Of a stretch of DNA of 64,000 nucleotides, positions 1 through 12,434 are shown piece by piece. Source of the DNA: Buddleja alternifolia (lineage: Eukaryota; Streptophyta; Magnoliopsida; Lamiales; Scrophulariaceae); assembly GCA_019426215.1 (NCBI GenBank), contig CM033401.1, positions 18,109,134 to 18,173,133 on the forward strand. Reading direction: 5' to 3'. A program made the translations under genes and the position numbers. Below the pieces are notes generated by a model. That model was not told the DNA's origin and did no database searches. It saw nothing but the letters and a program-made list of their open reading frames with translations. The stretch's first letter is position 1. The number at the start of each line of letters is the position of its first letter.

Positions 1-387
1 ACCTTTCACTACATAGACTCCATTTCCTTAGAGCATATATCTAGCCAATCTTTTGCTTAAGGTATGAACTTACTTGACGTGTGTCCTTGTAGAGGCTTCT
101 TTCTTTAGGAGCTTATGGTGGTTTGATTCGAACCCTTCCATGTTGAGGTGAGGATTCGAAAATGAGAGCCAAAATTTTTGGTGTGGTTTTCCTTGTGTTG
201 TGGTTTTACACCCTCACTTTAATAAAACCCCAAATCTTGTAATCGGTTTAAAACCCCTTTACTTGTATTAGTTTTTGTTGTGCATTACTTTGACGCCCTA
301 GCTTGGGATGCCGATATATATGTGTTTTATATACTTTATTTCTTCAGTTGCGCCGGCATCGCTTGTGGGGGCATACCGATCCTTACA
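1..387 (+). repeat. 5' LTR of copia A (3' end only)
   Basis: This matches 7345-7731. It ends CTTACA, giving the expected CA terminus, and the primer-binding site follows immediately. The U3 promoter of this copy is outside the window. Confidence 0.95.
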
Positions 388-388
388 G

Positions 389-402
389 TGGTATCAGAGC
401 CC
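389..402 (+). other. Primer-binding site of copia A (initiator tRNA-Met type)
   Basis: TGGTATCAGAGCCC starts two bases after the LTR. It is the standard plant copia primer-binding site, complementary to the 3' end of initiator tRNA-Met. Confidence 0.9.
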
Positions 403-2170
403 GGGTTATGCACATTAAAAACTTTGCATGTTTTTGCTTTCGGTTTCATGTAGTATTTTAACCGGTTGCTTAAATCTATATGTTACATTTGTTGATTTAA
501 TAATAGTTTGGGATTTGTCATCGTTTTTCTTAAAATCTTGGAGATTTTATTTTTTTTTAAAGGATTGAGAATTAAGAGACACTAAAAGGGAAGGTCGAAA
601 CCCGGGCAAGGACCGTTGATATTGAACTCAAGCTACGAGACTTTGTGCGCACCCGGCCGAAGGCTTTGTGCGCATAAGGGTGTGCTCATTTAGTAGGGCT
701 CAATATCGCGAATCATTGCCAACCGTCGAAGGAAACTTGGCGGGGGTCAAGACGGGGCTGACCATGGCCGATTCCACCCCTTGGTGGTCTTGACCATGGT
801 CGAGAAACTGTCCAGCAGCTGCTGGACAGTGTGTGCGCTGCTCCGCGGCGCACGGTGCGTTGCCGGGCAGCGTACACGGGTGTGCGTATGCACACCATGT
901 GCTTGATGGTTGGACCATCTTGACGTGGTGTGGTACACACGACCCCGGCCTTCAAGGACTCCTACCTTTGGCCCATTTCTTGATTTTGGAATCAACTTCC
1001 ACGCGTTTTTGAGTTATTTAAAAGTTTGGAATTTTTGAAACTAGAAAAACTCGGTTTTTCCTCAAAACGTATAAATCCTAAAGTTATGATTGTTTCAACT
1101 ATGTGATGGGCTTATGATTAATTAATGCTTTGCATGTCATCTTCATACACTTGATGGTTGATTTGCATAACGGATGGATTGTGGGTCGAGCCTTAGATTA
1201 TTCAATTGGGTTGTAATTATTATTGGCCTCTATTTCAATTTGGTTGTATATTTTATTTTCGCACTTTCTTTTTCATTTTATTGTAATCGAAGATGGAGAC
1301 GAAGATGATGGACAATTATTGAAGATTATGTATGCCGTTGGAAGCTTATGTAATAGATAGGGCCTATTTTAATTTAGTACCCTAGATTGCCTTAGATTCA
1401 CCGGTGGCTCGGGTGGATCGCTTAGGGACCCACAATCATCCATATTTGTTTACCACTTTGTGGATGTCTTATATTATGTTTTCTTATATGCTACTTGGAT
1501 TGCATGATCACATAATTAAAGATAATCCTTATCTTGATGAGACCTTGCATGTTGAAACCCCTCGCTTGATTTGTTTCAAGTAAATCCAAGAAATATTAAG
1601 TTTATGTGGAAATTGAATGAAGTTCTATTGTCCACGCCTTCCATCATAAGTGGTAGCATGTGAAATGCCATGAAGCTTGGCCCGCCGTCCATGAGTCGTG
1701 GGGTGGCGTCAAGTGGATTAGGCTGTGACCACCACTAAGCATAGAGATGCTCGTGGGATCGATTTGTCTAGGTGTCGTCCATGAGTCGTGGGGCACACTA
1801 GTCCGGTCAATTGACCATGAATATTTGATGGGCTTGACTTAACGTTTACTACCATATGGTCGTGTTCTCGGGGTATATGGGAAAGACGAGGCAAAATATC
1901 TTGAGAACTATATGTCGATATAGAAGGCCGGTAAGCCTACCATACGGATTTATCATATGGGCTCGTGTTCTCGGGGCATATGAAGAGTCGCTTATGGATC
2001 TCGAGCCCACTAGGGAGACCCGCATATCTCCTCGAATATCCATATAAGAGGGTTATGGAATTTGATAAAATAGTGGGAGACACGTACGATTAAAGACCGA
2101 ATTATATGTGGACAAGTTACATATTGAATGCTAATTATTTTGCCTCGCGATTTATTTTGTAGTTTACAAA
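403..2170 (+). other. Untranslated leader of copia A
   Basis: These 1.8 kb between primer-binding site and gag hold no convincing ORF; the small ORFs here overlap on both strands and resemble nothing. Local direct repeats are visible. A block with GTCCATGAGTCGTGGGG occurs near 1689 and again near 1778. A block with CGTGTTCTCGGGG occurs near 1861 and again near 1963. Long leaders with packaging and dimerisation signals are known in BARE/Angela-type elements; no such function can be assigned here. Confidence 0.6.
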
Positions 2171-2893
2171 ATGGTTAAAAATCCACTTTCAACAATCCTA
2201 GATTCCAATAGACTTATCAGTTCCAACTACGCCGATTGGTATCGAAACCTTAAAATTGTGCTTCATAGTGAGCGCAAGGATAGCGTATTAGATATGCCTT
2301 TGCCTTGCGTAACTCGCACAAGAACTGATGATGAACTTGCCGCTTTTGATAAGTGGACCGATGATAATATCCAAGTGAGATGTATCATGATGGCTTCAAT
2401 GACTAATGATCTTCAAAAACAATTTGAACACATGACCATCTCTAAAGATATTATCAAAAGTCTCGAGGAGCTCTATGGCACTCGAACTAGGAGGGAGAGA
2501 TTCACAATCTCTAAAGAGCTATTTCGCGCTCGCCTGCACGAGGGATCGTCGGTCGATGATCACGTTTTACGCATGATCAGCCTTATTAATAAGCTTTCTA
2601 ATCTTGGCGTAAAACTTGAGACCGAGCTTTCTGTTGACCTCGTGCTTCAGTCCCTTCCGAAGACGTTTGACCAGTTTGTCATCAACTACAACATGAATCA
2701 ACTTGAGACTTCATTACCCGAGTTGTTGAAAATGTTGAAGAGTGCAGATGCCACCATCAAGAAAGATAAGCCGGTACTACTTGTTGGTTTCTCATCCCAT
2801 TCTAAGGGCCATAAGGCCAATAAGAATAAGGGGAAGAAGAAGAACAACAAGAAAAATCAGTTGAAAGGCAAAGGTGGTGTAAAAAAGGGCTAA
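2171..2893 (+). pseudogene. Copia A gag (UBN2-type), truncated before the zinc knuckle
   Basis: This 240-codon ORF encodes the capsid-like part of a copia Gag. The N-terminus (SNRLISSNYADWYRNLKIVL) and the helical core with ELYGTRTRRERF and LQSLPKTFDQFV are typical of the plant gag_pre/UBN2 region that assembles the virus-like particle. The C-terminus is a Lys/Asn-rich basic tail. The ORF stops at 2893. The next bases, in another frame, encode the first half of a CCHC zinc knuckle (CFNCGK) followed by a stop, so nucleic-acid binding is broken. The ATG at 2171 is the first in frame and lies just before the conserved start of the domain. Confidence 0.85.
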
Positions 2894-2904
2894 GGGTACC
2901 GATC

Positions 2905-3122
2905 ATGATGCGTGCTTCAATTGTGGTAAATAGGAACATACTAGTAAGAAAAAGTTAGATAATCAAAATGATACATACCTATGGCATGCTAGACTAGGCC
3001 ATATCTCTAAAGATAGAATTCATAAGATGGCGGATAAGCTTGACCTTCGGGAAATGCTAGATATGCCAACTTGTGAATCTTGTCTAAAGGGTAAGATGAC
3101 CAAGTCACCATTTGCCGGGTAA
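2905..3122 (+). pseudogene. Copia A: half zinc knuckle joined to GAG-pre-integrase; protease missing
   Basis: A half zinc knuckle (CFNCGK, then a stop) is followed within about 50 bases by the GAG-pre-integrase motif LWHARLGHISKDRIHKM and the CESCLKGKM cysteine pair. In intact copia elements the aspartic protease of some 200-300 codons lies between these points, and no DTGA-like motif is present. An internal deletion has therefore removed protease. A stop at 3120-3122 separates this piece from the integrase ORF. Confidence 0.85.
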
Positions 3123-4444
3123 ATGGAGCGAGCTACTAACCTTTTGGACTTGGTCCATACGGATGTATGTGGTCCGCTTAATGTAAGCACTAAAGGGAAC
3201 CATTCTTACTTCATAACCTTCACCGACGACTTTTTGAGGTATGGTTACGTGTATCTTATGAGATACAAGTCTGAAGCCTTTGAGAGGTTCAAGGAGCTTA
3301 GACATGAAGTAGAGAAGCAAACGGGAAGAAGTATCAAAGCTCTTCGATCGGATCGAGGGGGAGAATACTTGTCCCGTGAATTCCTCGATTATCTAAAAGA
3401 CAATGGGATTGTCTCTCAGTGGACTCCGCCCGGTACTCCCCAACTTAATGGGGTAAGCGAGCGAAGGAATCGGACCTTGATGGACATGGTTCGATCCATG
3501 ATGAGTTTCACTGGACTTCTTCTTTCCTTCTGGGGATATGCCCTAGAATCCGCGACACATCTATTAAATAGAGTACCGTCAAAGAGTGTCTCCAAGGTGC
3601 CATATGAAATGTGGTTTGGTAAACCACCCACTTATAAATACCTAAGGGTATGGGGTTGCTCGGCTTATGTCAAGCAACTAGTGGGCGATAAGTTGGATGC
3701 AAGATCCTCCTTAAGTAAGTTTGTGGGATATCCAAAGGAATCCTATGGATATTATTTCTACAACCCATCGGAACATAAAGTGTTTGTTTCAAGGAACGCT
3801 ACCTTCTTAGAGAAGGAATTTCTATTGGATAGAAATGGCAAGGTTGCAGAACTTGAGGAAACTCAAGAACCACAAAAGGGTTCACCTGATACCACAGATG
3901 CACAACCAGAAGTAGTAGCGAGTACACAACATCCTCGAAGATCCGAAAGGATCCCGAAACAACCTGAGAGGTATGGTTTCTTGCTTGATAGCAACAAGGA
4001 TGGTAATTCCCCTGATCCAAGGACATATGGGGAAGCGACGTTGGACGTCGATTCAGGAAAATGGTTAGAAGCCATGCAATCCAAGATGGACTCCATGCAC
4101 TCCAACAAGGTTAGGACCTTGATGGATCCACCTGACGAGTCTAAACTCGTAGGCTGCAAGTGGATCTATAAGCGAAAGCTTGGAGAAGAAGGAGAAGTAG
4201 TCACCTACGAGGCACGTCTCGTGGCGAAAGGTTACACTCAGAGGCAAGGAATTGACTATGATGAAACCTTTTCACCAGTGGCAATGGTCAAATCCATTCG
4301 GATACTTCTAGCCATAGCTGCATATTTAGACTATGAAATATGGCAAATGGATGTGAAGACTGCTTTCCTCAATGGTAAAATAGAGGAAGAGCTTTACATG
4401 GAGCAGCCCGAGGGCTTCGCATTCATAGGAAGTGAGCACAAGGT
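3123..4444 (+). pseudogene. Copia A integrase core and N-terminal reverse transcriptase
   Basis: The integrase core shows its acidic triad in context: first Asp in LVHTDVCGP, second in RSDRGGEY, and Glu in LNGVSERRNRT. The copia integrase C-terminal region follows (WGCSAYVK, FVGYPKESYGYYFY). The RVT_2 reverse transcriptase then starts at CKWIYKRKLG, with YEARLVAKGYTQRQGIDY and WQMDVKTAFLNG. Homology breaks near 4444 and resumes in the next frame, so a small indel disabled the polyprotein. The translated frame runs on to 4592, but its last 50 residues are shadow sequence. In life this region integrates and copies the element's cDNA. Confidence 0.92.
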
Positions 4445-5005
4445 GTGCGCAAACTTCAGAGATCCATTTATGGACTCAAACAGGCTTCCCGAATCTGGAA
4501 CAAGTGTTTTGATGATACTGTACAAACATATGGTTTTCTTCAAAATGCTGATGAAGCATGTGTGTACAAAAGGGCTAGTGGGAGCGCGATAACATTTTTG
4601 GTGCTTTACGTTGATGACATTCTATTGTTTGGAAACAACATAGGAATGTTGCAAGAAACAAAAGCGTGGTTATCCACACAATTCTCAATGAAGGATATGG
4701 GAGAGGCATCCTACATTCTCGGAATGAAGATTCATCGAGATAGATCCAGTAGAATGCTGGGACTCTCCCAATCTGCGTACATAGATAGAGTTTTGAAGAG
4801 ATTCAAAATGGATCAGTCCAAGAGAGGACTGGTGCCTATGAGACATGGTATTTCTCTTTCCAAGTCTATGTCCCCTCAGACACCGGAGGAAAAGGACAAG
4901 ATGTCTCACATACCATATGCCTCTGCTATAGGGAGTATTATGTATGCTATGCTATGTACACGGCCTGATGTGGCTTATGCACTTAGTGCAATAAGCCAAT
5001 CCAGG
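4445..5005 (+). pseudogene. Copia A reverse transcriptase palm, second frame
   Basis: The RT continues in frame 2 from LQRSIYGLKQASRIWN through the catalytic YVDD box (LYVDDILLFGNN, YVDD near 4607-4618) to ILGMKIHRDR and RPDVAYALSAISQ. The catalytic aspartates are intact although the frame is broken on both sides. After about 5005 the frame shifts again and the last 12 residues of the ORF are not homologous. Confidence 0.92.
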
Positions 5006-5575
5006 CGAAGAGCACTGGAAAGCCGTAAAGGCAGTCCTTAAGTACTTAAGAAGAACTAAGGATGCCTTCCTAGTCTACGGTGGAGGAGAATTAAAATTGG
5101 AAGGCTATACAAATTCTAGCTTCCAATCTGATGTGGATGATTTCAAATCTATCTCGGGATTTGTCTTTGTACTCAATGGAAGACTATTGAGTGTTCTAAA
5201 CAGGAAACTATTGCTGACTCCACCACAGAGGCTGAGTACATTGCAGCCTGGGCGGCTGCAAAAGAAGCTGTTTGGATAAGGAACTTCATCCAAGAGTTGG
5301 GTGTTGTTCCATCTATTGTTGATCCCGTACGATTGTACTGTGATAACAATGGGGCTATTGCACAGTCAAAAGAGCCAAGGTCTCATCAGAGGTCCAAACA
5401 CGTAGAAAGGCGATACCATCTGATCAGAGAGATTGTTCGTAGAGGCGACGTTCAAGTGGAACGTGTGGACTCGGCAAATAACATAGCAGACCCCTTTACC
5501 AAACCCTTGGGCCAAAGAGTATTGGAGGGACATCTTGAGAAGATGGGCCTGAAATGCATGGGCAATTGGCTCTAG
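5006..5575 (+). pseudogene. Copia A connection/RNase H, broken into two frames
   Basis: The segment covers the connection domain and RNase H of copia pol. It reads in frame 3 to about 5195 (YGGGELKLEGYTNSS, FKSISGFVFVLNG) and then in frame 2 (DSTTEAEYIAAW, VRLYCDNNGAIAQS, HVERRYHLIREIV). It ends NIADPFTKPLG...NWL at the natural copia C-terminus with TAG at 5573-5575. RNase H acidic residues (the Glu of TTEAEY and the Asp of YCDNNGA) are still present. Two frameshifts in 570 bases show loss of function. Confidence 0.9.
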
Positions 5576-5578
5576 GGC

Positions 5579-5589
5579 AAGTGGGAGAT
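5579..5589 (+). other. Polypurine tract of copia A
   Basis: AAGTGGGAGAT directly precedes the TG that opens the 3' LTR, as in most plant copia elements where plus-strand DNA synthesis starts. Confidence 0.85.
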
Positions 5590-7731
5590 TGAAAGAGTTA
5601 GGTGCCCAGTGCGCCATTTGTAGGGCGTAGTAGCCGACTCTTTAAACAGTCTTATATTGTATTTTGTCAAGTAATTTAATAAATGGCATTTTCTTCTTTA
5701 TCTTATCATTCTATGCAATTAGATAAAGTCCCCTAGATCACTCTTAACCTATGAGATGTGTTTGGTATCAGGGATGCCAATCATGGAATACGTCTCTAAG
5801 GTTGTGGTCTTAAAGATGCTCCAAGTCATAGAATCATTGAGATAGGGATATCAATGACTCGTAAAGACTTGCACGTACAATGCACACTCTTGGAGAGTGT
5901 ATCCTATTCCATGGATACTGATACGGTGTACATCAGTGCATGTATGTGGGTTCTCGTTGGGATCGAGTAAACTGAACAACCCCGCCGAGATTCCATATTG
6001 GAGTCAATGTCGAATTTGGAATCTCCTCGGTTACGTAGGCATAAGATTGGTCCTCATGACTTAAGGCACCATTGGTCGTCTCGTGCATCGCCCACTGTAC
6101 TTAGATTTGTCACACGATTCCAGAGGAGTCATAAAGTGGGGCATATTGGGTCCAGTCTGGTTATGTACGGAGGCGCATGAGTGCCAAGAAAGAATCCATC
6201 ACTGATCATTAGCATCGGCGCATATCCTATGTACTTCACAGTGTATTGACCATGGGAACCTCCGGCCGGAGTAGTATCAATAAGGAGGAGCAGTGTTTCC
6301 TCGCTGGATTGATAAATTGGTCAATGTCACTTAGATCGATATACATAGAATCGAGTTACTGGGATTTCGACTGACATCCAAGTCCTAGATTCGATCGGGA
6401 TATTTGATGGAAGGATTTTACTTATGCGAAAATCGTAATGCGGAAAGGTCACCTAATAATCGTTCATGGCTAGGTCTTCTTGGCGCGTGGCTAGTACTAA
6501 CCTTGATTTGTAGGAACCATGAATTAATCGGTAATTAAATCTTGGTCGGATTAAAATACTTGGAGTAATTAAATCTAGCAATGAAAATTGCAAAGGCACA
6601 ACGGGGTTGTGTTCCTACTACTAGTACATGAACGAACCTACAATGGGGTTACACACTTACTCAAGAAAGTCCAATTGCTATGTGAATATTAATCCGGTTT
6701 AGGACTAAAATGAAATTGATTAATGAGATCAATTAATTAAGTGGAAGACATTTTAATTAGTAGGCTTGGGAAAATAATTTTTCTATTAATTAATCTTGGA
6801 GATTAATCATTAACAAAAATTATTATTATCCGGGAATATATTTAAGCTACTAATTTTACTATTAAATAATCATGAAGATTATTTAATTAACAAGTCTTGG
6901 AAGAGTTGGGAGTAATTTTAATTAAGTTGGACTTAATTAAATGAAGTCACAAGAGTGAAATTCAAAGCTAGTCAAAGTTTGACTTGTAATGTTTTTTAAA
7001 TGAAGAAGAAAATGAAAAATATTCTCTTACACATGTGGTGGTAGTTGAGAATGGAGTGGTAGGTGAGAATGAGGTGGTAGGTGAAGAAAAACAAGTCTTC
7101 TACTCCACCTAACACCATATAGCCGAAAATTGGTGGCTATAAAAGGAGGTGTTCTTGCTGTCATTTAAAACTTGATGAATACTTAAAAAGAAAAAAAAGC
7201 TTAGAGCTTAGTTCTTCATCTCTAGATTTTTCTAGCTTCTCTTGTGATTCTTGAAGACTTTCTTCTATAGAACTTCTTCTTGAATATTAGTTGTAAAAGA
7301 TTATCTTCCATAGATATTTCGTTTAGTAACTCTTCTTGTCTTCCACCTTTCACTACATAGACTCCATTTCCTTAGAGCATATATCTAGCCAATCTTTTTC
7401 TTAAGGTATGAACTTACTTGAGGTGTGTCCTTGTAAAGGCTTCTTTCTTTAGGAGCTTAAGGTGGTTTGATTCGAACCCCTCCATGTTGAGGTGAGGATT
7501 CGAAAATGAGAGCCAAAGTTTTTGGTGTGGTTTTCCTTGTGTTGTGGTTTTACACCCTCACTTTAATAAAACCCCAAATCTTGTAATCGGTTTAAAACCC
7601 CTTTACTCGTATTAGTTTTTGTTGTGCATTACTTTGACCCCCTAGCTTGGGATGCCGATATATATGTGTTTTATATACTTTATTTCTTCCGTTGCGCCGG
7701 CATCGCTTGTGGGGGCATACCGATCCTTACA
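5590..7731 (+). repeat. 3' LTR of copia A (2142 bp)
   Basis: It opens TGAAAGAGTTAG after the polypurine tract and closes CGATCCTTACA. Its last 387 bp match window positions 1-387. A TATA box lies at 7138-7144 and AATAAA-type sequence near 7564, so U3, R and U5 can be placed roughly. Nothing in it suggests a host gene. Confidence 0.95.
7039..7144 (+). promoter_or_regulatory. Copia A LTR promoter: three TGGTAG(G/T)TGA repeats plus TATA box
   Basis: TGGTAGTTGAGAAT (7039-7052), TGGTAGGTGAGAAT (7057-7070) and TGGTAGGTGAAG (7075-7086) stand in tandem about 50-100 bp upstream of TATAAAA (7138-7144). The complement of the core, CACCTACC, is an AC-element/MYB box. The tobacco copia element Tto1 carries a repeated 13-bp motif, TGGTAGGTGAGAT, bound by a MYB factor and needed for stress and tissue-culture induction; copy 2 differs from it by one inserted A. 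Function here is inferred. Confidence 0.7.
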
Positions 7732-7736
7732 ATTTC

Positions 7737-8662
7737 ATATTACTATAATTTATTGAGCACAACATCGAGTCCTGTGAGTTTAACAGATTCCATAACTCTC
7801 ACTCAATTGGGATATTACAATGAAAGGCTTATACTCATATGGTATTTGTGACCTAGAGGTTCGTATTAATCAAATTTTTTTAATCTCAATTGGATTTTGA
7901 TGTGAGTCTGGGTGACACTCACATCCTTAGTTTCCTCCCATTCCCAATTGTGACAAACCTAAAGAGTCCCACTTCAAGGAATTAAGTGAAGAAAGTCTAC
8001 AGTTATCAAATAAGGTCAAATAGGTAATTTTTCATTTGATGGTCAAATTAATTTATTTAATTAATTAGATTAATTGAAATAAATTAATTATAATAAATAA
8101 TTGGATTAATTTATTATCTTCCTATTATTCTAAATTAATTATTGGATGAATTAATTTAGTTGATTATTAATTAATATCATATATTAATTAGATTAAATAT
8201 ATGTTGGATTTAATTAATAAGTGGACTAAGTGAAAAGTCAACTTAGCCCACCAAGGAGGAACTAGGTGTGTGTTATGGGAATGAGCTCAATGAATTAGCT
8301 AATTACAAGCACATCATCTCATTTAAATACATAAGGTCTATTAGAAAAACCTAAGCCACTCATTCTTAACTTTATAGCATAACAAGAGAAGAGAAAAATA
8401 CTCTCTCTTATCTCTCTTAGTCATCGGCCATCATTGAGCCAGAGGTGGAGGATTTTTCTTCGAGCTTTTTTCCGGCGTGATATCTAGAGGTAGGGATCTG
8501 GGATTGCTACTACCTTTGAAGTTAAAGACATCAAATTCTGCAACGAAGGTTAGTAATTTGATGAAATTCGATTTCATCTTTTTTTATAAAAATTATTAAA
8601 AACCAAAAGTGATCCGGCTTGTGAATCCGGATATATTTTTTGTTTCCGCTGTGCATGAAACA
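7737..8662 (+). repeat. L2-family LTR, + strand, 3' part only
   Basis: Sequence from CATATTACT onwards (for example the GAGTCCTGTGAGTTTAAC region and the ACTCTCACTCAATTGGGATA region) parallels 29710-30647 of the complete L2 solo LTR. It ends near GCATGAAACA at 8662. The left part is missing because copia A was inserted here. Sequence homologous to a - strand L2 LTR resumes at GGATTCACAAC right after 8662. So this LTR appears inserted into another L2 LTR; GGATT (8663-8667) would be its duplication. Confidence 0.65.
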
Positions 8663-11600
8663 GGATTCACAACATATACCACTTCTCTAAATAATCACAC
8701 ACATTGGTGGAAGAAAAACTCCTCCCTTTTCTACAGTGGGCGACGACTAGAGGCTATAAAGGGAGAGAGGAATTTTATTCTTTTCTTGCTACTGAGAGTT
8801 GTGAATGACTTAGGTCAAAAACACATAAGTGATACATATTTATATTACTTAACTTGTTGACTAAGATAAAACATAAGGCCTTATGTTATGCGTCCAAGAG
8901 GACCCCCAACTTGGCCCATGTAGGCCTCCAAGTGGACGCCTACCTTGGCCCCTTTTTTGTCTTGTGTTTTAATTAATTTTAAATATTTAATTAATTATTT
9001 ATTTTATTCAATAAATAAATAAATTAAATAGATAAATTAATTCATCAACTTATTTTTTTTAAGAAAGTAATGAATAATTAATCTTATCATTTAATTAATT
9101 ATCTCATCTAATGAATAATTAATATTTAATTTATCCAATAAATTAAATACTTTCAAGCTCAATAGAATTATTTTTTTATTAATTTTCTTTACCAATTATT
9201 AGGCGCGACTCTTTAGGTTCATCTCGTTCGTCAATGAGAGGAATCCAAAGGAAGCGAATAACGCCTAGCCAGTCACGTGCCCACTTTGTAGCACAAACGA
9301 GATCAAATGAGTGGATCATTTCGAAACCTTTCCAATCGTGAATATTGTATGCATATAAACCTTTTATTCTCGTATCCCAGTCAAGTGAGAGTCATTGGTA
9401 TGTCAAACTCACAAAAATTGACTATATATATATAAATTATAACACTGAGTTTACTTTTGTGCCCGGCACAAGCAACTCTAATGCTTTGGCCAAAAACTTT
9501 GATCTCTATTACCTCTAATTACATAGGACACATTCTCATCTACTTATGAGAGAACAAATACCATCTTAGTAATCAGTTAAGACTACCACTAGTCCATCAA
9601 GTCGCATTTCGAGGTCGACCCCACCAACGGGTGAATTTGATCTAACTACTCTAGTGACAGATTTAATGTCACGAGTGCATCTTCAGCCTAATACTTCAGG
9701 TCATAGGTTCACGTATACCTATCACGAATAATCAGTTCTGTCATTGACAGTGATAGAGTGAAAACCCATGTGACAGAATCGATGTGGGTCTAGTTCGTAC
9801 CCATCAGTTCCACTGATATGTCTATAATCATAAGCTCTCACTATCAAATAGTGTCCGACTGGCACTTCCATGCCAAAGCTCAGATTATACAAATGTATTA
9901 AGTCTTTATTGCCATTAGAGACTCCTCATTACTTACGAATGAATTAAGTAATCATGATCAATCTTTCTAATGCCTTTTTTCGTATCTCATAAAAAGTAGA
10001 GAGATTGCATCGGTTAAATGGGTAATACGTTTCATTACTTACAGATGCTAATAAGATTTATGAGAAAACTAACAAAATTGCCTTTTATTATAAATATAAT
10101 AAATCAATTACAAATTGAATGCCCAATATTGTCACACCCTAATTTTTATCACTGAAAAGGGGTTCAAGCTCGAGGCATGAATTCTAAAAATTATATCCAA
10201 AATAAAATGTATGACAAATCTCCTTTAATCAGGTGCTCTTGATAAACATAACTGCAAATCTTAAGAAATGGTACTCTAATGAAAACTCATGACTGGAAAA
10301 AAAAATAAACGTCAACGCCTATCTATTATAAAGCAAAGATCTTCATAGATCACTCGGCTCTAGATGAGTCTCCATAGTCTCGCCTAAGTGGTCATCTATT
10401 ACTAGAAGGAAGGAAGTAAAATATAGAGAGTACGTGAGTAAAATACTCAGAGAATGCCCGATGTGTGTGCTTTGTTTAACAAATACATATAATTTTCGGA
10501 ATACGTGAACATAAAAAAAATGAATTTTACAACAATAAGTCTTTAGAAAGATTTAAACTTGAAGTAACCGATTTAAAACATTCAAAAATATCAATCTGAG
10601 ACAGAAATATATTTCGTCGAAATAATGTTCAATAAAATAGTAAGCGGTAAAAGAATTTAAAACGATTATGATTATGATGATCAAATAACCAAATTGTTGA
10701 TGCCAGACAACCTTATGACTCCCAACCGATAGTGACAGACCACCTTATCACTCTGGGCGAGGAGTGACCTTACCAAACAGAATCACATGCTCGAGTACAT
10801 GTGGAACAGATATTACCCAACACAACCACAAACGGCTCTGTTGTGCGTTGTGAGGGGGCTTGGGGACTCGGGGTCCAACTGGCAAGTCCGCTACTGCCCG
10901 GCGGTACCCATTGTCAACCCAAGCCAAGTTGGATCCAACTAACAGAAACAGATCTGAACATAACCATACTAGTCATTGATCATCATAAACAAAAGAGATT
11001 CAAAGTTGTGGAGAAACAGATGAGTAATCTTCAAGATATGAGTTCAGAACAGAAACATGATTCCACAATTTTTCAAAACCATAAACTTTTTCCTTTATAT
11101 GATATATATATATATAGCAATTGAAATTTACATACATATATTCCTTCAGTTTTCAAAAGACACTATTATAGAGTTTAGGGGCTCTCACGAAATACGATAA
11201 CCTCAAAATGGGTGGGATGTCAGGATTTCGGGTATGCTACCCGTGGCAGTGAAATGAATAACGTATTCAGACTTAACCTTACGAGTGCCTAAAAATTCTA
11301 CCCATGATAAGTCCTCTCCTAACCAAACTTATCCTACTAAATAAGGCAAGATGCACAACAGAAAAAATAAAACAATCTAGACATATAGCCAATCTAGTTG
11401 AAAGAAGACTCAAGTAAGCTACAAATTTGTGCAGTTTTACTATAACATTTTGTATAAATTCTCAAGATAAGAATTTTCTCAGAAAATTTGGAGAAACACA
11501 AAAAATACATTTTGGAACATTCCACAAAAATTTCAACTTTAATTGAAATCATTGAATTAGTGATTCAATTTCCAAAACATAGTTGTCCCGATAGATTTTT

Positions 11601-12434
11601 CAAAACAGTCAGTCTATCTTCAAAATATTGTATAAAATTCCCTGTTTCTTGAAAAATTCCCAAATGTTTATGAAAGCTTTCTAACACATGTACATAGCTA
11701 CAGTAAAGTTTCAGAGCAAACAAAAAATTTCTAGATTTACCAAATAAGTCCAAAACCGTAGCAATTTTAAATCCCGCCAAACAGACTAGCAGTTTTATTC
11801 AACGAATTTTAGAATAATCCACAGAACTCCAATCTTTACAAACTTTTACAGAGAGACTCAAAACACATACATATTACTTTATAAAATTTTACATAATCAA
11901 ATTCACACTTTGATCTACTTAATTACATCCTTGAATATAACTTGCAGAAACAGAAATTTCCATTCATCTTACTTTCATTTCAAAACAAACATGCATGACC
12001 TAGATGCTCTTTGAAAACCCATTAAATTTGAAATGCAATCACATAACTAAGCTTCAAATACACATATATTCATGGGTCTACAACAATTTAATTAGATCCT
12101 ACCCTCAATCACACATGCAACCAAAGATTCATTCCAACATTCAAAATCACCTCATGCATGAACCCATTGAACCCGCTATTGAACAAATCAAGGTATATTC
12201 TATAATAACTTTCATTAACTCAAATAAAAATACATACTAATAAAGATAAAGGTGATTTACCTACTCCAATTGAAGAAATTACAACAATTATAGCTTAAAC
12301 TTCCACACAGGCAAGTATGAATGTGACACAGCAGCAGCTTCTGGTTCGGGGATTTTTCTGAATTTGTGGGTAGCTGTTAAGTAAATTAGGGTTTCATAAT
12401 ATTGTAGATTATCCTCTTAGCAAGATTTTGAGCT

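Larger units (their letters stand above)
1..7731 (+). mobile_element. Ty1/copia LTR retrotransposon A, 5' LTR truncated by window edge
   Basis: The first 387 bases repeat at 7345-7731 at a constant offset of 7344 without indels. By eye I count 9 mismatches (about 2.3%), so the insertion is fairly young. A primer-binding site follows the left LTR and a polypurine tract precedes the right LTR. Between them lie gag, integrase, reverse transcriptase and RNase H in copia order. The coding region is dead: protease is missing and several frameshifts interrupt pol. The 2.1-kb LTR and about 1.8-kb leader recall the BARE/Angela-Tork group, but that placement is inference. The five bases after the element (ATTTC, 7732-7736) should be the target duplication; its partner is outside the window. 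The element sits inside an L2-family LTR that continues at 7737. Confidence 0.95.

Noticed and set aside
1849..2047. Two overlapping 63-64 codon ORFs on opposite strands
   Set aside because: They lie in the copia A leader over local repeats and have no similarity or coding look.
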